A stretch of 64,000 nt of DNA from Pelagibacteraceae bacterium AG-426-G02. GTDB lineage: Bacteria; Pseudomonadota; Alphaproteobacteria; Pelagibacterales; Pelagibacteraceae. The notes below the pieces were generated by a model, which saw only the letters and a program-made list of their open reading frames with translations, was not told the origin of the DNA and made no database searches. Where the stretch lies: positions 1 through 64,000 of the forward strand of contig QCNQ01000003.1 of assembly GCA_003213155.1 (NCBI GenBank), given 5' to 3'. The position numbers were made by a program, and so were the translations under genes. Positions 29,973-39,325 of the stretch are shown one piece after another; within the stretch, counting starts at the first letter, position 1, and each line of letters starts with the position of its first letter.

Positions 29973-30019
29973 AGTGTATATTGAAAAGACTAAGAATACT
30001 AACAATTCAGAGTTGAATA

Positions 30020-30499
30020 ATGACATTACTTGATAAAGAACCAGTTCGAAGAGTTGGAAGAATTATTAGAGAATTCGACCAAAATTTAAGTGTTAGTGTT
30101 TTAGAAACATCAGCTAGAACTGCTTTAGAAGCCGCATCTTCTTTAGGATGTGAGGTAGGAGCAATTGTAAAAAGCTTACTTTTTAAGACAGATAATAAGT
30201 TTACTTTATTTTTGGTTGCTGGAGATAAGAAAGCTTCACTAAGAAAAATTAAGAAAAATATTAAATTTGATGATGTTTCTATGGCTACTGCTGAAGATGT
30301 AAAAAACATTACTGGTTATACTATTGGTGGTGTTTCACCAGTAGGCCATTTAGAAAATGTTGATATTTACATAGATAATTCTTTAAATAGGTTTGATTTT
30401 TTATTTGCTGCTGCAGGTCATCCAAATTGTATATTTAAAATCAATTTCTCAGATTTAAAGAAAATTACAAAAGGAACAATTGAAGATATTACCGAATGA
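30020..30499 (+). CDS. YbaK/ProX-type aminoacyl-tRNA deacylase
   Basis: 159-residue single-domain member of the YbaK/EbsC superfamily, which hydrolyses mischarged tRNAs such as Cys- or Ala-tRNA(Pro). Seen: EVGAIVKSLLFK with the conserved Lys, FLVAGDKKASLRK, the GYTIGGVSPVGH loop, and FAAAGHPNCIF. Divergent from glnA, followed by a DMT transporter with an ATGA overlap. The exact tRNA substrate cannot be read. Confidence 0.88.
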   Translation: MTLLDKEPVRRVGRIIREFDQNLSVSVLETSARTALEAASSLGCEVGAIVKSLLFKTDNKFTLFLVAGDKKASLRKIKKNIKFDDVSMATAEDVKNITGYTIGGVSPVGHLENVDIYIDNSLNRFDFLFAAAGHPNCIFKINFSDLKKITKGTIEDITE

Positions 30500-31395
30500 G
30501 ACAACCAAAACTATTAGATTATCTTTTATTAATTTTGTTAGCTTTAATATGGGCATCAGCTTTTTTTAATATCAAAATTGCAACCTATTCATTTGGACCA
30601 ATTACCATTGCATTTTTAAGAGTGTTTTTTGGAGCAATACCAGTTTTGTTGCTTTGTTATTATAAAAAGATAAAGATCGAAGCTTTTTCAAAAGATTGGT
30701 ATTGGTTCGCAATGATAGGATTTATAAATCTAGTAGCTCCTTTTTTTTTAATTGCCTACGGCGTGCAATCAGTTCAAAGTAATTTGGCTGCGATATTGAT
30801 GTCAACTACACCATTAAGTTCAACTGTACTTGGTCATTTTTATACAAAGAATGAGAAATTCAATTTTATCAAAACAATAGGAATCTTAATTGGTTTTTCT
30901 GGAATACTTTATTTATTTTCTGATAATATTTTGATTAATGAAAATAATTTTTTTTCCGCAATACTAATTCTATTAGGCTCAACTTGTTATGTAATAGGTG
31001 GTGTTCTAACCTTAAAAATTAGTAAGAAAAAAAATGAAAATGTAACTGGCTCAATACTGGTTTGGGCAGTTTTGATTTTGATACCTATTGCAAGTATTGT
31101 TGAACAACCATGGAATGTCTCACCAAGGTTAGACTCCGTAATATCCGTGATATATCTTGGCCTAGTTTCTACTGGAATCGCATGGTTATTGAGATTTAGA
31201 ATTTTAGTTAATAATGGACTGATATTTCAGTCACAAGTTTCATATTTAATTCCAATTTTTGGAACTATCTTGAGTTACATTTTCCTGAAGGAATTGATCA
31301 CTTTCAAAGTTTTGATATCTCTCATTGCAGTATCAGTAGGAATTTATTTTGTGAGAAAAGCAGACAATAAAATCAGTAAAATAAAGCTCGATTAA
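30496..31395 (+). CDS. DMT-superfamily (EamA) transporter
   Basis: 299-residue integral membrane protein with about ten hydrophobic segments in two EamA repeats. Seen: LALIWASAFFNIKIA at the start of repeat 1, STTPLSSTVLGHF before its end, and VIYLGLVSTGIAWLLRF with FGTILSYIFLKE in repeat 2. Members export or import small metabolites; substrate unknown. Overlaps the YbaK-like gene by ATGA, so the two are co-transcribed. Confidence 0.88.
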   Translation: MRQPKLLDYLLLILLALIWASAFFNIKIATYSFGPITIAFLRVFFGAIPVLLLCYYKKIKIEAFSKDWYWFAMIGFINLVAPFFLIAYGVQSVQSNLAAILMSTTPLSSTVLGHFYTKNEKFNFIKTIGILIGFSGILYLFSDNILINENNFFSAILILLGSTCYVIGGVLTLKISKKKNENVTGSILVWAVLILIPIASIVEQPWNVSPRLDSVISVIYLGLVSTGIAWLLRFRILVNNGLIFQSQVSYLIPIFGTILSYIFLKELITFKVLISLIAVSVGIYFVRKADNKISKIKLD

Positions 31396-31487
31396 TACAA
31401 TTCTTAGTTGAAAACATTATTGACCCATTTACATCATTCCCAAAAAGGTTTTTAATTAATTTATATAAATAATAGGAGGAGAAAAAA

Positions 31488-33032
31488 ATGAGTGCAGAAG
31501 CAATGAAAGTGTCATCTGTATTAGATACTTCTCATTTAAAGGTTAAATTTCCGTTCAAAGCAAAATATGGAAACTACATTAATGGAAAATTTGTAGAACC
31601 AAAATCAGGCAAGTATTTTGATAATGTAAGCCCGATATCAAATGAGAAAATCTGTTCAGTTGCGCGATCAGACGAAAAAGACGTAGAAGCAGCATTAGAT
31701 GCAGCTCACGCAGCCTTCCCAGAGTGGGGAAAAACAGACATCACAACAAGATCAAACATATTATATAAGATCGCTGATGTTTTAGAAAAAAATCTAAACT
31801 TACTCGCAACAGCAGAATGTTTAGATAATGGAAAGCCAATAAGAGAATGTATGGCAGCAGATTTACCTTTGGTTGTTGATCATTGGAGATATTTTGCTGG
31901 TGTAATAAGAGCAGAAGAGGGATCAATTGCAGAAATTAGCAATTCTCAATACTCTTACAACATACCTGAACCTTTAGGAGTAGTTGGTCAAATAGTTCCT
32001 TGGAACTTCCCATTACTTATGGCAACATGGAAACTAGCACCAGCTCTTGCAGCAGGTAACTGTTCAGTTTTAAAACCAGCCGAACAAACGCCAGCATCCA
32101 TAATGGTGATGATGGAACTTATTGGGGATTTATTACCTCCAGGAGTTGTCAACATTGTTAGTGGTTTTGGTTTAGAGGCAGGTAAACCTTTAGCATCATC
32201 AAAAAGAGTTGCTAAAGTTGCATTTACTGGTGAAACAACAACAGGAAGATTGATAATGCAGTATGCTGCACAAAATATAATTCCAATAACTTTGGAATTA
32301 GGTGGAAAATCTCCAAACATTTTCTTTGAGGATATCATGGATAAAGATGATGATTTCTTCGATAAATGTATTGAAGGTTTTGTTATGTTCAATCTTAACC
32401 AAGGTGAGGTTTGTACTTGTCCGAGTAGAGCTTTAGTTCAAGAGTCGATCTATGATAAATTCATGGAAAGAGCTATAGCTAGAACAAAAGCTGTTGTTCA
32501 AGACAACCCTTTAAAAATGGAAACTATGATTGGAGCACAGGCTTCCGTAGAACAAATGGAGAAGATTAAATCTTATCTTGATCTAGGGAAAAAAGAGGGT
32601 GCGAAAGTCCTAACAGGAGGAAGTGTTGCAAAACTTAACAGTGGATTAGAAAAAGGTAATTACATTCAACCAACTGTTTTTGAAGCAAAAAATGATATGA
32701 GAATATCTCAAGAAGAAATCTTCGGACCTGTTGTGTCTGTAATTAAATTTAAAGATGAAGCAGAGGCATTAAAAATTGCCAATGATACTCTTTATGGTTT
32801 AGGAGCAGCTGTTTGGACTAGAAATGGTAATATTGCTTATAGAATGGGTAGAGCAATACAAGCAGGGATAGTATGGACTAATTGTTATCATGCATACCCA
32901 GCTCACTCACCATTTGGTGGATACAAACAATCTGGAGTTGGCAGAGAAACTCACAAAATGATGCTTAATCATTACAGACAGAATAAGAATCTACATGTTT
33001 CTTACGCTGAGAAAAAATTAGGCTTCTTTTAA
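31488..33032 (+). CDS. aldB: AldB-type aldehyde dehydrogenase
   Basis: 514-residue NAD(P)-dependent aldehyde dehydrogenase. Seen: [20 protein letters not shown] cofactor segment, [13 protein letters not shown] with the general-base Glu, and [14 protein letters not shown] with the catalytic Cys. The double-Cys CTCPSR is the pattern of E. coli AldB and acetaldehyde dehydrogenase II. Strong Shine-Dalgarno AGGAGG seven bases before ATG. Downstream lies a DUF779 gene, the usual partner. It probably oxidises short aldehydes; the substrate is inferred. Confidence 0.92.
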   Translation: MSAEAMKVSSVLDTSHLKVKFPFKAKYGNYINGKFVEPKSGKYFDNVSPISNEKICSVARSDEKDVEAALDAAHAAFPEWGKTDITTRSNILYKIADVLEKNLNLLATAECLDNGKPIRECMAADLPLVVDHWRYFAGVIRAEEGSIAEISNSQYSYNIPEPLGVVGQIVPWNFPLLMATWKLAPALAAGNCSVLKPAEQTPASIMVMMELIGDLLPPGVVNIVSGFGLEAGKPLASSKRVAKVAFTGETTTGRLIMQYAAQNIIPITLELGGKSPNIFFEDIMDKDDDFFDKCIEGFVMFNLNQGEVCTCPSRALVQESIYDKFMERAIARTKAVVQDNPLKMETMIGAQASVEQMEKIKSYLDLGKKEGAKVLTGGSVAKLNSGLEKGNYIQPTVFEAKNDMRISQEEIFGPVVSVIKFKDEAEALKIANDTLYGLGAAVWTRNGNIAYRMGRAIQAGIVWTNCYHAYPAHSPFGGYKQSGVGRETHKMMLNHYRQNKNLHVSYAEKKLGFF

Positions 33033-33046
33033 TCAAATAATATATA

Positions 33047-33075
33047 CTGGTCCATGATTCGATATCATGGGCCAG
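33047..33075 (+). other. Intercistronic 12-bp hairpin between aldB and DUF779
   Basis: CTGGTCCATGAT and ATCATGGGCCAG are complementary over 12 bp with one G-U pair and a 5-nt loop. No U-run follows, so it is not a clear terminator. It may stabilise the 3' end of the aldB message or adjust the level of the downstream gene. It covers the ATG at 33067, arguing against that start. Confidence 0.6.
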
Positions 33076-33084
33076 AGAAAAAAT

Positions 33085-33438
33085 ATGAAAGTATCTGCAA
33101 CAAATTCGGCACTTAGTTTATTATCTGAACTTAAAGAAAAATATGGTGAAAAGTTAATGTTTCATCAATCAGGTGGATGTTGTGATGGGAGTGCACCTAT
33201 GTGTTTCCAAGAAGGTGAATTTCCATTGGGAGATAACGATATTAAACTTGGGGAAATAGGTGGAGTTCCATTTTATATGAATGGTGATCAATATGAAAAA
33301 TGGAAACATACTGATCTTACGATAGATGCTGTAAAAGGAATTGGTGGAATGTTTTCATTAGATAATGGAACTGGACGAAGATTTTTAACTAAATCTGAAA
33401 TATGCCTCGTAGTGGATAACGATAATCCAAATCATTAA
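33085..33438 (+). CDS. DUF779 protein, aldehyde-dehydrogenase partner
   Basis: 117 residues from the Met at 33085 (MKVSATNSALSLL). The track start at 33067 lies within a hairpin and is less likely. Seen: the Cys-rich FHQSGGCCDGSAPMC characteristic of DUF779 and a C-terminal EICLVVD. DUF779 genes typically follow aldB-like genes; a biochemical role is not established as far as I know. The Cys cluster suggests metal binding or redox (inference). Confidence 0.85.
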   Translation: MKVSATNSALSLLSELKEKYGEKLMFHQSGGCCDGSAPMCFQEGEFPLGDNDIKLGEIGGVPFYMNGDQYEKWKHTDLTIDAVKGIGGMFSLDNGTGRRFLTKSEICLVVDNDNPNH

Positions 33439-33450
33439 ATTTATTTAACA

Positions 33451-33921
33451 ATGCCGATTTTTTTAAGTTCACAAAAAATTGTGAAGGATTGGATTGATTA
33501 TAACAATCATATGAATGTTTCTTATTATCTTTTGATCTTTGATAAATATGGGGCTGATATATTAAATGACACCTTTAAAATGGGTGAGCATTCAGCAAGG
33601 ACTACCGGAAAAAGTACGATGATTGTTGAGTCTCATATTACATATAATCAAGAACTAAAGATGAATGATGAGGTAGATGTAAATTTAGTTTTTTTTGATC
33701 ACGATAAAAAAAGGTTGCAATATAAGATGGAAATGATCCATAAGCAAAAGCAATATTTAGCATCTACGATTGAAGTCCTTGCATTATATGTTGATTTAAA
33801 TAATCGAAAAGTCTCAGAATTCGAGGGAGATAAATTAGAAATTATGGATAATTATATTAAAAATAATATAGAAAAGTTTGATAATACTAACCTTAAGTTT
33901 TCCTCTAAATTGAAAAAGTAA
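33451..33921 (+). CDS. Hot-dog-fold thioesterase family protein
   Basis: 156 residues with the 4-hydroxybenzoyl-CoA thioesterase-like layout: WIDYNNHMNVSYYLLIFDKYG resembles the D-x-x-x-H-M-N active-site start, and TMIVESHITYNQELKMNDEVDVNL fits the central strands. Substrate unknown; acyl-CoA hydrolysis is likely. Close behind DUF779 on the same strand. Related proteins occur in carnitine/betaine pathways, but nothing here specifies that. Confidence 0.75.
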   Translation: MPIFLSSQKIVKDWIDYNNHMNVSYYLLIFDKYGADILNDTFKMGEHSARTTGKSTMIVESHITYNQELKMNDEVDVNLVFFDHDKKRLQYKMEMIHKQKQYLASTIEVLALYVDLNNRKVSEFEGDKLEIMDNYIKNNIEKFDNTNLKFSSKLKK

Positions 33922-33927
33922 ATAAAT

Positions 33928-33955
33928 TTACTTCCAGCCCGCGTACTGGAAGTAA
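33928..33955. terminator. Bidirectional intergenic hairpin
   Basis: A perfect 10-bp inverted repeat, TTACTTCCAG / CTGGAAGTAA, with an 8-nt GC-rich loop lies between the convergent thioesterase and GYD genes. U-tracts on both sides are poor, so termination strength is uncertain. Confidence 0.6.
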
Positions 33956-33963
33956 TAATCTAT

Positions 33964-34290
33964 TTATTGTCCTGGCGCTTTGTATGCACCTGATGCAACT
34001 TCACTCGCTTTAACAGTAGCTTTATTAAAATCAATAGCTTCCAACATTGTTAAATTTTTAACTGCTCCTGATGCTTCTACTACAAGTTTTACTGCTGCAA
34101 AGTCTTCAAATGTTGTAAGTTCATTAACAACAATAAAGTCATATGGACCTCTAACTATATCCATACTATGCATTGTTCCACCCATAGCTTTTGTTAATTG
34201 TTCAACTACTGCTTTTCTATCACTTTTAGGATCTTTTAAAAAACCTTGAAAAGCTTTTTCAGTGTAGTTTCCCATTATATATGCTTTCAT
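33964..34290 (-). CDS. GYD-domain protein
   Basis: 108-residue ferredoxin-like-fold protein of the GYD family. Seen: MGNYTEKAFQGFLKDPKSDRKAVVEQL, and the family core GGTMHSMDIVRGPYDFIVVNEL. Function unknown. Better codon use and a strong Shine-Dalgarno (AAGGGGTAAC) suggest high expression. It lies downstream of, and on the same strand as, the sugar ABC transporter genes, 68 bp from the ATPase stop. Confidence 0.85.
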   Translation of the reverse strand: MKAYIMGNYTEKAFQGFLKDPKSDRKAVVEQLTKAMGGTMHSMDIVRGPYDFIVVNELTTFEDFAAVKLVVEASGAVKNLTMLEAIDFNKATVKASEVASGAYKAPGQ

Positions 34291-34358
34291 ATGTTACCCC
34301 TTTCTTTATTTAAAAAATATTACAGCAAAATTTATGTATGTAGAAGTGGTATATTTGT

Positions 34359-35156
34359 CTAATTATTTTCTATTCGGTCCATTTCTTTAAGTTCGACTTC
34401 TAACTTATCTAATTCCTCACCACCTGCCATCATGCTTAAAAGTTTTTCTCTAGATATATCTTTTTTTTGAAATGTTCCCATACTTTTTCCTCGATTTAAA
34501 ACTGTAAAACTATTTCCAACAGGATAAGCATGATGAACGTTGTGTGTTATTAAAATTACAGCTAAACCTTGCGATGCTGCTTTAACAATATATTTCAGGA
34601 CCATTGAAGCTTGATGCACACCTAATGCTGACGTTGGTTCATCTAATACTAAAACTTTTGCTCCAAAATAAATTGCTCTAGAAATAGCGAGACATTGTCT
34701 TTCACCTCCAGACATCGTACCGACAGCTTGTGATGGGTCTCTCACATCGATACCTATTTGTCCCATTCTTTCTGCAGCTATAGTGTTTGCTTTTTCAATA
34801 TCAAAAGTTCTGAAAAAAGGTAAACCTTTTTGTGGCTCTCTACCCATAAAAAAATTTCTAGTTACACTCATAAGAGAAACTAATGCTAAATCTTGATAAA
34901 CAGTACCTATCCCAATATCCAAAGCATCTCTTGGTGAGTCAAAAACTATTTTTTGATCCTCAAAAATAATTTCACCTTCATCAGGTTTATGAACGCCTGC
35001 TAAAGTTTTTATTAAAGTAGATTTTCCAGCTCCATTGTCACCAAGTAAGCACATTATCTCGCCTTTTTTTAGTTTCATAGTGACATCTTTCAAAGCAATT
35101 ACTTTACCAAAAAATTTACTTATATTATTGAATTGAACTAAATATTCAGACATCAC
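34359..35156 (-). CDS. Sugar/polyol ABC transporter ATPase (FrcA-like)
   Basis: 265-residue single-cassette ATPase of the ribose/fructose/inositol type. Seen: Walker [10 protein letters not shown], signature [16 protein letters not shown], Walker [13 protein letters not shown], and switch [13 protein letters not shown] single cassette (unlike the double RbsA) is the FrcA type. Overlaps the permease gene by 4 bp. Substrate is inferred from the adjacent iol genes, so myo-inositol is the best guess. Confidence 0.88.
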   Translation of the reverse strand: MMSEYLVQFNNISKFFGKVIALKDVTMKLKKGEIMCLLGDNGAGKSTLIKTLAGVHKPDEGEIIFEDQKIVFDSPRDALDIGIGTVYQDLALVSLMSVTRNFFMGREPQKGLPFFRTFDIEKANTIAAERMGQIGIDVRDPSQAVGTMSGGERQCLAISRAIYFGAKVLVLDEPTSALGVHQASMVLKYIVKAASQGLAVILITHNVHHAYPVGNSFTVLNRGKSMGTFQKKDISREKLLSMMAGGEELDKLEVELKEMDRIENN

Positions 35157-36280
35157 TTAGTCTCCGTAACTTTTTTTCTAATATAATTATTGAATACTAC
35201 TGCAATTAACATCATTGCGCCTAAAAAAACCTTAAACCAATCAGTATCCACATCTGTATAAAAAATTCCCATTGATACAGTGCCAAAAATAATAGCGCCC
35301 AATGCTGCTCCGATGGCAGAGCCATAACCTCCAGTCAAAAGACAACCGCCAACCACAGCAGCTGCTATTGCTTCCAATTCTTTTAAAGTTCCTCTCATAG
35401 TATCTGCAGAACCTGCATCTAAAACTTGAATACAAGCAAATATTGTCGATGCTACAGCTGTTCCGATAAATAGACTTATTTTTACTCTTCCAACAGGTAC
35501 ACCAACATTTGTAGCACCAACTTTATCTCCACCTGATGCAAATATCCAATTTCCATATCTAGTTTTCATAAGTATCCAAGTCGCAAATAATGTAAGAGCA
35601 ATAAACCATATTACTGATGGTGGAATACCTGTAGCTAATGGTGTGCCGTCAGTTCTCAGTGCAATTAATTTCATCGATCCTAGCCATGTGAATAACCATT
35701 GAAAAGTATCTGTTGCAAACAACCAAGCGATTGGATCATCCTCTATCAAAACTCTTAATCCTGGTACTTGAGTTCTTCCTGTAATTAATCTGGTAATAGC
35801 CAAAGTTGCCCCTCTTAAAATGAACAACATTGCAAGAGTTACTATGAAGGATGGAAGACCAGTTTTTACTACCATTATACCATTGAAATACCCAATTAGT
35901 ACTGCCATAGCAAAAGCAAAAATAATACTCGTCCATAAAGGCCAGCCCCAATAAATTGCAGGTATAGCGATACAGATTCCTGCAAAACCAATCATTGATC
36001 CAATTGATAAATCAAACTCTCCACCAATCATTAACATTGCAGCAGCAATAGCAATAATTCCTAAATTAGCTGAAACATCTAAAAAATTTAATGTCCCATA
36101 AGCGCTAAACATTCCAGTGTCACCAGCAACTATTCCAAAAAAAATAAAAACTAAAATTGAGCCACCCAAAGCACCAAGCTCTGGTCTGTTTAATAAAACT
36201 CTAAGAGGAGAAATTTTTTTAAGTCTTTCATCTTGTCCACTATCTTTTTTAGATTGAATACTCTCTGATTTTACAGACAT
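35153..36280 (-). CDS. Sugar/polyol ABC transporter permease (FrcC-like)
   Basis: 375-residue inner-membrane permease of the RbsC/FrcC family. Seen: the conserved [16 protein letters not shown] in the first membrane block, [17 protein letters not shown], and the EAA-like segment [30 protein letters not shown]. About ten membrane helices. Separated from the binding-protein gene by a strong terminator-like hairpin, so it is probably expressed at a lower level than the binding protein. Confidence 0.88.
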   Translation of the reverse strand: MSVKSESIQSKKDSGQDERLKKISPLRVLLNRPELGALGGSILVFIFFGIVAGDTGMFSAYGTLNFLDVSANLGIIAIAAAMLMIGGEFDLSIGSMIGFAGICIAIPAIYWGWPLWTSIIFAFAMAVLIGYFNGIMVVKTGLPSFIVTLAMLFILRGATLAITRLITGRTQVPGLRVLIEDDPIAWLFATDTFQWLFTWLGSMKLIALRTDGTPLATGIPPSVIWFIALTLFATWILMKTRYGNWIFASGGDKVGATNVGVPVGRVKISLFIGTAVASTIFACIQVLDAGSADTMRGTLKELEAIAAAVVGGCLLTGGYGSAIGAALGAIIFGTVSMGIFYTDVDTDWFKVFLGAMMLIAVVFNNYIRKKVTETK

Positions 36281-36304
36281 ATAAAAATTATAATTTAAAG
36301 ATGA

Positions 36305-36341
36305 TTAAAAAAAAGGCCTGACTAACATTAGTCAGGCCTTT
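36305..36341 (-). terminator. Intrinsic terminator/attenuator inside the ABC operon
   Basis: On the minus strand a perfect 13-bp stem (AAAGGCCTGACTA / TAGTCAGGCCTTT) with a 4-nt loop is followed by a run of eight T. It lies between the substrate-binding-protein stop and the permease start. Partial termination here would give excess binding protein over membrane components. Confidence 0.88.
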
Positions 36342-36352
36342 AATTCATATTT

Positions 36353-37276
36353 TTATCTATAACCTTGAGCTGCCCATTTAATTACTTTAGACGCATTGTC
36401 AGGAGTAACAAACCCAGGTCCAGTCATTACCACACCTGCTGGCATTGTTCCCCATCTCATATATTGTCCAAAGATAGCTATTGGCAAATATCCTTGTAGA
36501 TATTGCTGTTGGTCAATTAAAAACTCTACTTTTCCTGCAGCAGCAGCTTTTAACATATTTGGAGACATATCAAATGTTCCTAATCTTACAGAACCAACTT
36601 TTCCAGCAGATTCGAGTGCTTTCAAAGCTGCTTCACCAGATAATCCAGCACCTAAAGTTAGAATAGTGTCATAGCCACCACCTAATTTTGCAGCAACAGC
36701 TTTTTGAATTTCTGTTGGGTCATTTGAAGTACCTAAAATATCAACAGATCCACCGAAACCTTTTTTGAAACCAGCACATCTTCTATCAAGTGCAACGTTT
36801 CCGACCTCATGGTTAACACATAATGCTTTTTTTCCACCAGCGGCTTTCATTTTTTGTCCACCACCTACACCTGCTTCAAACTCAGTTTGTCCAACGTGTG
36901 CACTAATTCCTAAAGATGCATAATCATCAGATCCAGAGTTCATTGATATTACAGGAATACCAGCAGCAATCGCAGCTTTAACTGATTTTCCTAAAGCAGC
37001 AGCATCTGGTAATGTGATCACAATACCTTTCGGTTTTTGTGATACAGCATTATCTATTAATTTTGCCATTTCTACCATGTCAAAAGTAGCTGGTGCTGTG
37101 TATTTGCAAGACACTCCCATGTCTTTACATCCAGCATCAACTCCATTTTTAGCAACTGACCAGAAAGGATCGTTTGCTTGACCATGAGAAACCACAATTA
37201 TATCTACAGCTAAAGCAGATACAGACATCATTGCCCATGCAGCTAAAGCCAATATAAAGTTTTTTATTGTTTTCAT
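36353..37276 (-). CDS. Periplasmic sugar/polyol-binding protein
   Basis: 307 residues; signal peptide MKTIKNFILALAAWAMMSVSALA then a type I periplasmic-binding fold of the ribose/inositol (RbsB/FrcB) family. Seen: IIVVSHGQANDPFWSVAKNGVDAG, DNAVSQKPKGIVITLPD, GIPVISMNSGSDD, and LIDQQQYLQGYLPI near the C-terminus. Codon use is more biased than that of its neighbours, consistent with high expression. GGGGAAT serves as Shine-Dalgarno. Ligand not readable; inositol inferred from context. Confidence 0.88.
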   Translation of the reverse strand: MKTIKNFILALAAWAMMSVSALAVDIIVVSHGQANDPFWSVAKNGVDAGCKDMGVSCKYTAPATFDMVEMAKLIDNAVSQKPKGIVITLPDAAALGKSVKAAIAAGIPVISMNSGSDDYASLGISAHVGQTEFEAGVGGGQKMKAAGGKKALCVNHEVGNVALDRRCAGFKKGFGGSVDILGTSNDPTEIQKAVAAKLGGGYDTILTLGAGLSGEAALKALESAGKVGSVRLGTFDMSPNMLKAAAAGKVEFLIDQQQYLQGYLPIAIFGQYMRWGTMPAGVVMTGPGFVTPDNASKVIKWAAQGYR

Positions 37277-37298
37277 TATTCCCCTTTAATTAAAGTTA

Positions 37299-37310
37299 AC
37301 TTTTAAAAGT
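37299..37310. promoter_or_regulatory. 12-bp palindrome upstream of the binding-protein gene
   Basis: ACTTTTAAAAGT is a perfect palindrome 22 bp before the binding-protein ATG. It could be an operator for this transcript or chance in A+T-rich DNA. The gap upstream (37277-37376) is long enough to hold a promoter separate from that of iolG. Confidence 0.3.
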
Positions 37311-37376
37311 AAATCTAATCAAAATATCATTTAGTTGTAAAGCAGACAGGTTGTATTCTACTAAGGGTTGATTCAA

Positions 37377-38378
37377 TTAAAGATTAAGTTTTTCAAACTT
37401 TTTTGATCTTAAAGATTTTTGAGCTGCATTCGCAATTATCAGAGCTTTTCTTCCCTCTTCAAATCCTGCAAGAGGTTGAATTTTCTTTCTAATAAATTTT
37501 GCAAAATCCTTTAATTGATTTTTATAAGCATCTTTATACCTATCAATAAAAAAATTAAGCAGAGGAGATTTGTTTGAAGTTGATTGTGCAGAATATAAAG
37601 ATGTCTCGTTTTGTCTTTTATTTTCTGAAATTAACATACCTTTTGATCCAAATAATTCTATTCTTTGATCATAACCGAAACTACAATGTCTGGAATTAGT
37701 TATTATGCACTGAACACCAGCTTTAGATCTAATTATGGAAGATGTTAATTCAAAATCTTTTATTTTATCAAATCTTTTGTCTGATATGTTGCTACCAGAG
37801 GCTATTATTTTTGCAGGCTCATCATTACCAAGGTAGAATCTAACAAGATCAAAATCATGGATCATCATATCTCTAAAAATACCACCAGATTCTTTTAGAT
37901 ATTTCATAGTTGGCGGGGCAGGATCACGACTAGTGATAATAATTTTTTCTAATTTACCTATTTTTCCACTAAGTAATTGTTTTTTTAAGCTATTGTGTGT
38001 TGGATCATATCGTCTATTAAAACCTAATTGTATTTTTGGATTTAATTTATTAATTTTTTTTTTGCAGGTTTCAATTTTTTTAATACTTAAATCCAGTGGT
38101 TTTTCACAAAAGATAATTTTTCTATTTTTAACACCATCTAAAATAAATCTAATATGTGTCGATGTTGTTGAGGCAATAAAAATAGCTTTTATATTTTTAT
38201 CTTTATAAGCCACAGATGGTTTGTTTATAGCTTTTGTTTTTAATGTTTTTGAATATTTTTTAGATAATTTTTGTTCAATGTCATAAATATATTTAAGATT
38301 AAAATCTTTACTACGCATTAAATTTTTTCCATGCATAATACCAATTCTACCAAGTCCAAATAAAGCTATATCAATCAT
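37377..38378 (-). CDS. iolG: Inositol 2-dehydrogenase (Gfo/Idh/MocA family)
   Basis: NAD-dependent oxidation of myo-inositol to 2-keto-myo-inositol. 333 residues. Seen: Rossmann loop FGLGRIGIMHGKN, the EKP motif (CEKPLD, catalytic Lys), GFNRRYDP, and the IolG-typical SRDPAPP followed by SGGIFRDMMIHDFD with the catalytic Asp/His. First gene of a minus-strand unit running into the ABC transporter; its start is 44 bp from the divergent iolE start. Confidence 0.85.
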   Translation of the reverse strand: MIDIALFGLGRIGIMHGKNLMRSKDFNLKYIYDIEQKLSKKYSKTLKTKAINKPSVAYKDKNIKAIFIASTTSTHIRFILDGVKNRKIIFCEKPLDLSIKKIETCKKKINKLNPKIQLGFNRRYDPTHNSLKKQLLSGKIGKLEKIIITSRDPAPPTMKYLKESGGIFRDMMIHDFDLVRFYLGNDEPAKIIASGSNISDKRFDKIKDFELTSSIIRSKAGVQCIITNSRHCSFGYDQRIELFGSKGMLISENKRQNETSLYSAQSTSNKSPLLNFFIDRYKDAYKNQLKDFAKFIRKKIQPLAGFEEGRKALIIANAAQKSLRSKKFEKLNL

Positions 38379-38422
38379 TAAAAATTTGTATTAAAATAAT
38401 AACTTAACTAAAAAAATTTCTT

Positions 38423-39325
38423 ATGTCAGTAAAATTAGGAGTTGCACCCATTGCATGGAGTAATGATGACATGCCCGAGTTAGGCGGTGAAACTACATTA
38501 GAGCAATGTTTAAAAGAAGCCAATGAAGCAGGCTATATAGGCATAGAGTCTGGTGGAAAATTTCCAAAGAAATCTTCTGAATTAATTCCAAAATTAGATC
38601 AATTTAATCTTAAACTTTGCTCAGGATGGTATGGCGCAAATCTTAGAAAAAATTCTGTTGAGGAAGAAAAAAAATCCATTCAAGAACAACTAAATTTATT
38701 TAAAGATTGTGATGCACCTTGTATAGTTTTTGCAGAAGTTTCTGGCTCTATACAAGGAAATCCTAATAGAAAATTATCAACTCGGCCTCAAATGGAAAAA
38801 GATGAATGGCAGAAGTTTTGTGAAAAAATTTCTGAACTAGGAAAATATTTAGAGGATGAAGGGATGCCTTTGGCATATCACCATCATATGGGAACAGTAA
38901 TTGAAACTCAAAAAGATACTGAAAGACTTATAGAAAATACTCATGAAAGTGTAAAATTAACATTAGATACAGGACATATGTTATTTGCAAAAGGAGACTC
39001 AAAATCTATATTACAAAATTATTATGAAAGAATTTTACACGTCCATTGTAAAGATATAAGAAAACAAGTTCTTGAAAAATCTTTAAAAGAGGATTTAAGT
39101 TTTAGAGGTGCTTTTTTAGAGGGCGCGTTTACAGTACCAGGAGATGGCTGTATTGATTATCAACCTTTATTTAATGTATTAAAAAATAATAATTATTCAG
39201 GATGGCTAGTGGTTGAGGCAGAACAGGATCCGGCAAAAGCAAATCCGTTAGAGTATGCAAAAATTGGTTATAAATATCTTACAGATACATTAAAAAAATC
39301 TGAAATTGAAATTTATAAAAATTGA
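38423..39325 (+). CDS. iolE: Inosose dehydratase
   Basis: TIM-barrel enzyme dehydrating 2-keto-myo-inositol to a trihydroxycyclohexane-dione. 300 residues of the xylose-isomerase-like family. Seen: LGVAPIAWSNDDMPELGG at the N-terminus (typical IolE), GIESGGKFP, AYHHHMGTVIET, LTLDTGHMLFAKGD, HVHCKDIR and VVEAEQDPAKANPLEYAK, which supply the metal ligands. Divergent from iolG. Its stop abuts the stop of the pilin-like gene with no gap. Confidence 0.9.
   Translation: MSVKLGVAPIAWSNDDMPELGGETTLEQCLKEANEAGYIGIESGGKFPKKSSELIPKLDQFNLKLCSGWYGANLRKNSVEEEKKSIQEQLNLFKDCDAPCIVFAEVSGSIQGNPNRKLSTRPQMEKDEWQKFCEKISELGKYLEDEGMPLAYHHHMGTVIETQKDTERLIENTHESVKLTLDTGHMLFAKGDSKSILQNYYERILHVHCKDIRKQVLEKSLKEDLSFRGAFLEGAFTVPGDGCIDYQPLFNVLKNNNYSGWLVVEAEQDPAKANPLEYAKIGYKYLTDTLKKSEIEIYKN

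Noticed and set aside
31396-31487. Sigma-70 promoter before aldB (TTGACC at 31420)
   Set aside because: No -10 hexamer lies at 16-18 bp spacing, so a confident call is not possible.
33067-33084. Earlier ATG of the DUF779 gene
   Set aside because: It lies inside a 12-bp hairpin, has no Shine-Dalgarno, and the family N-terminus fits the Met at 33085.
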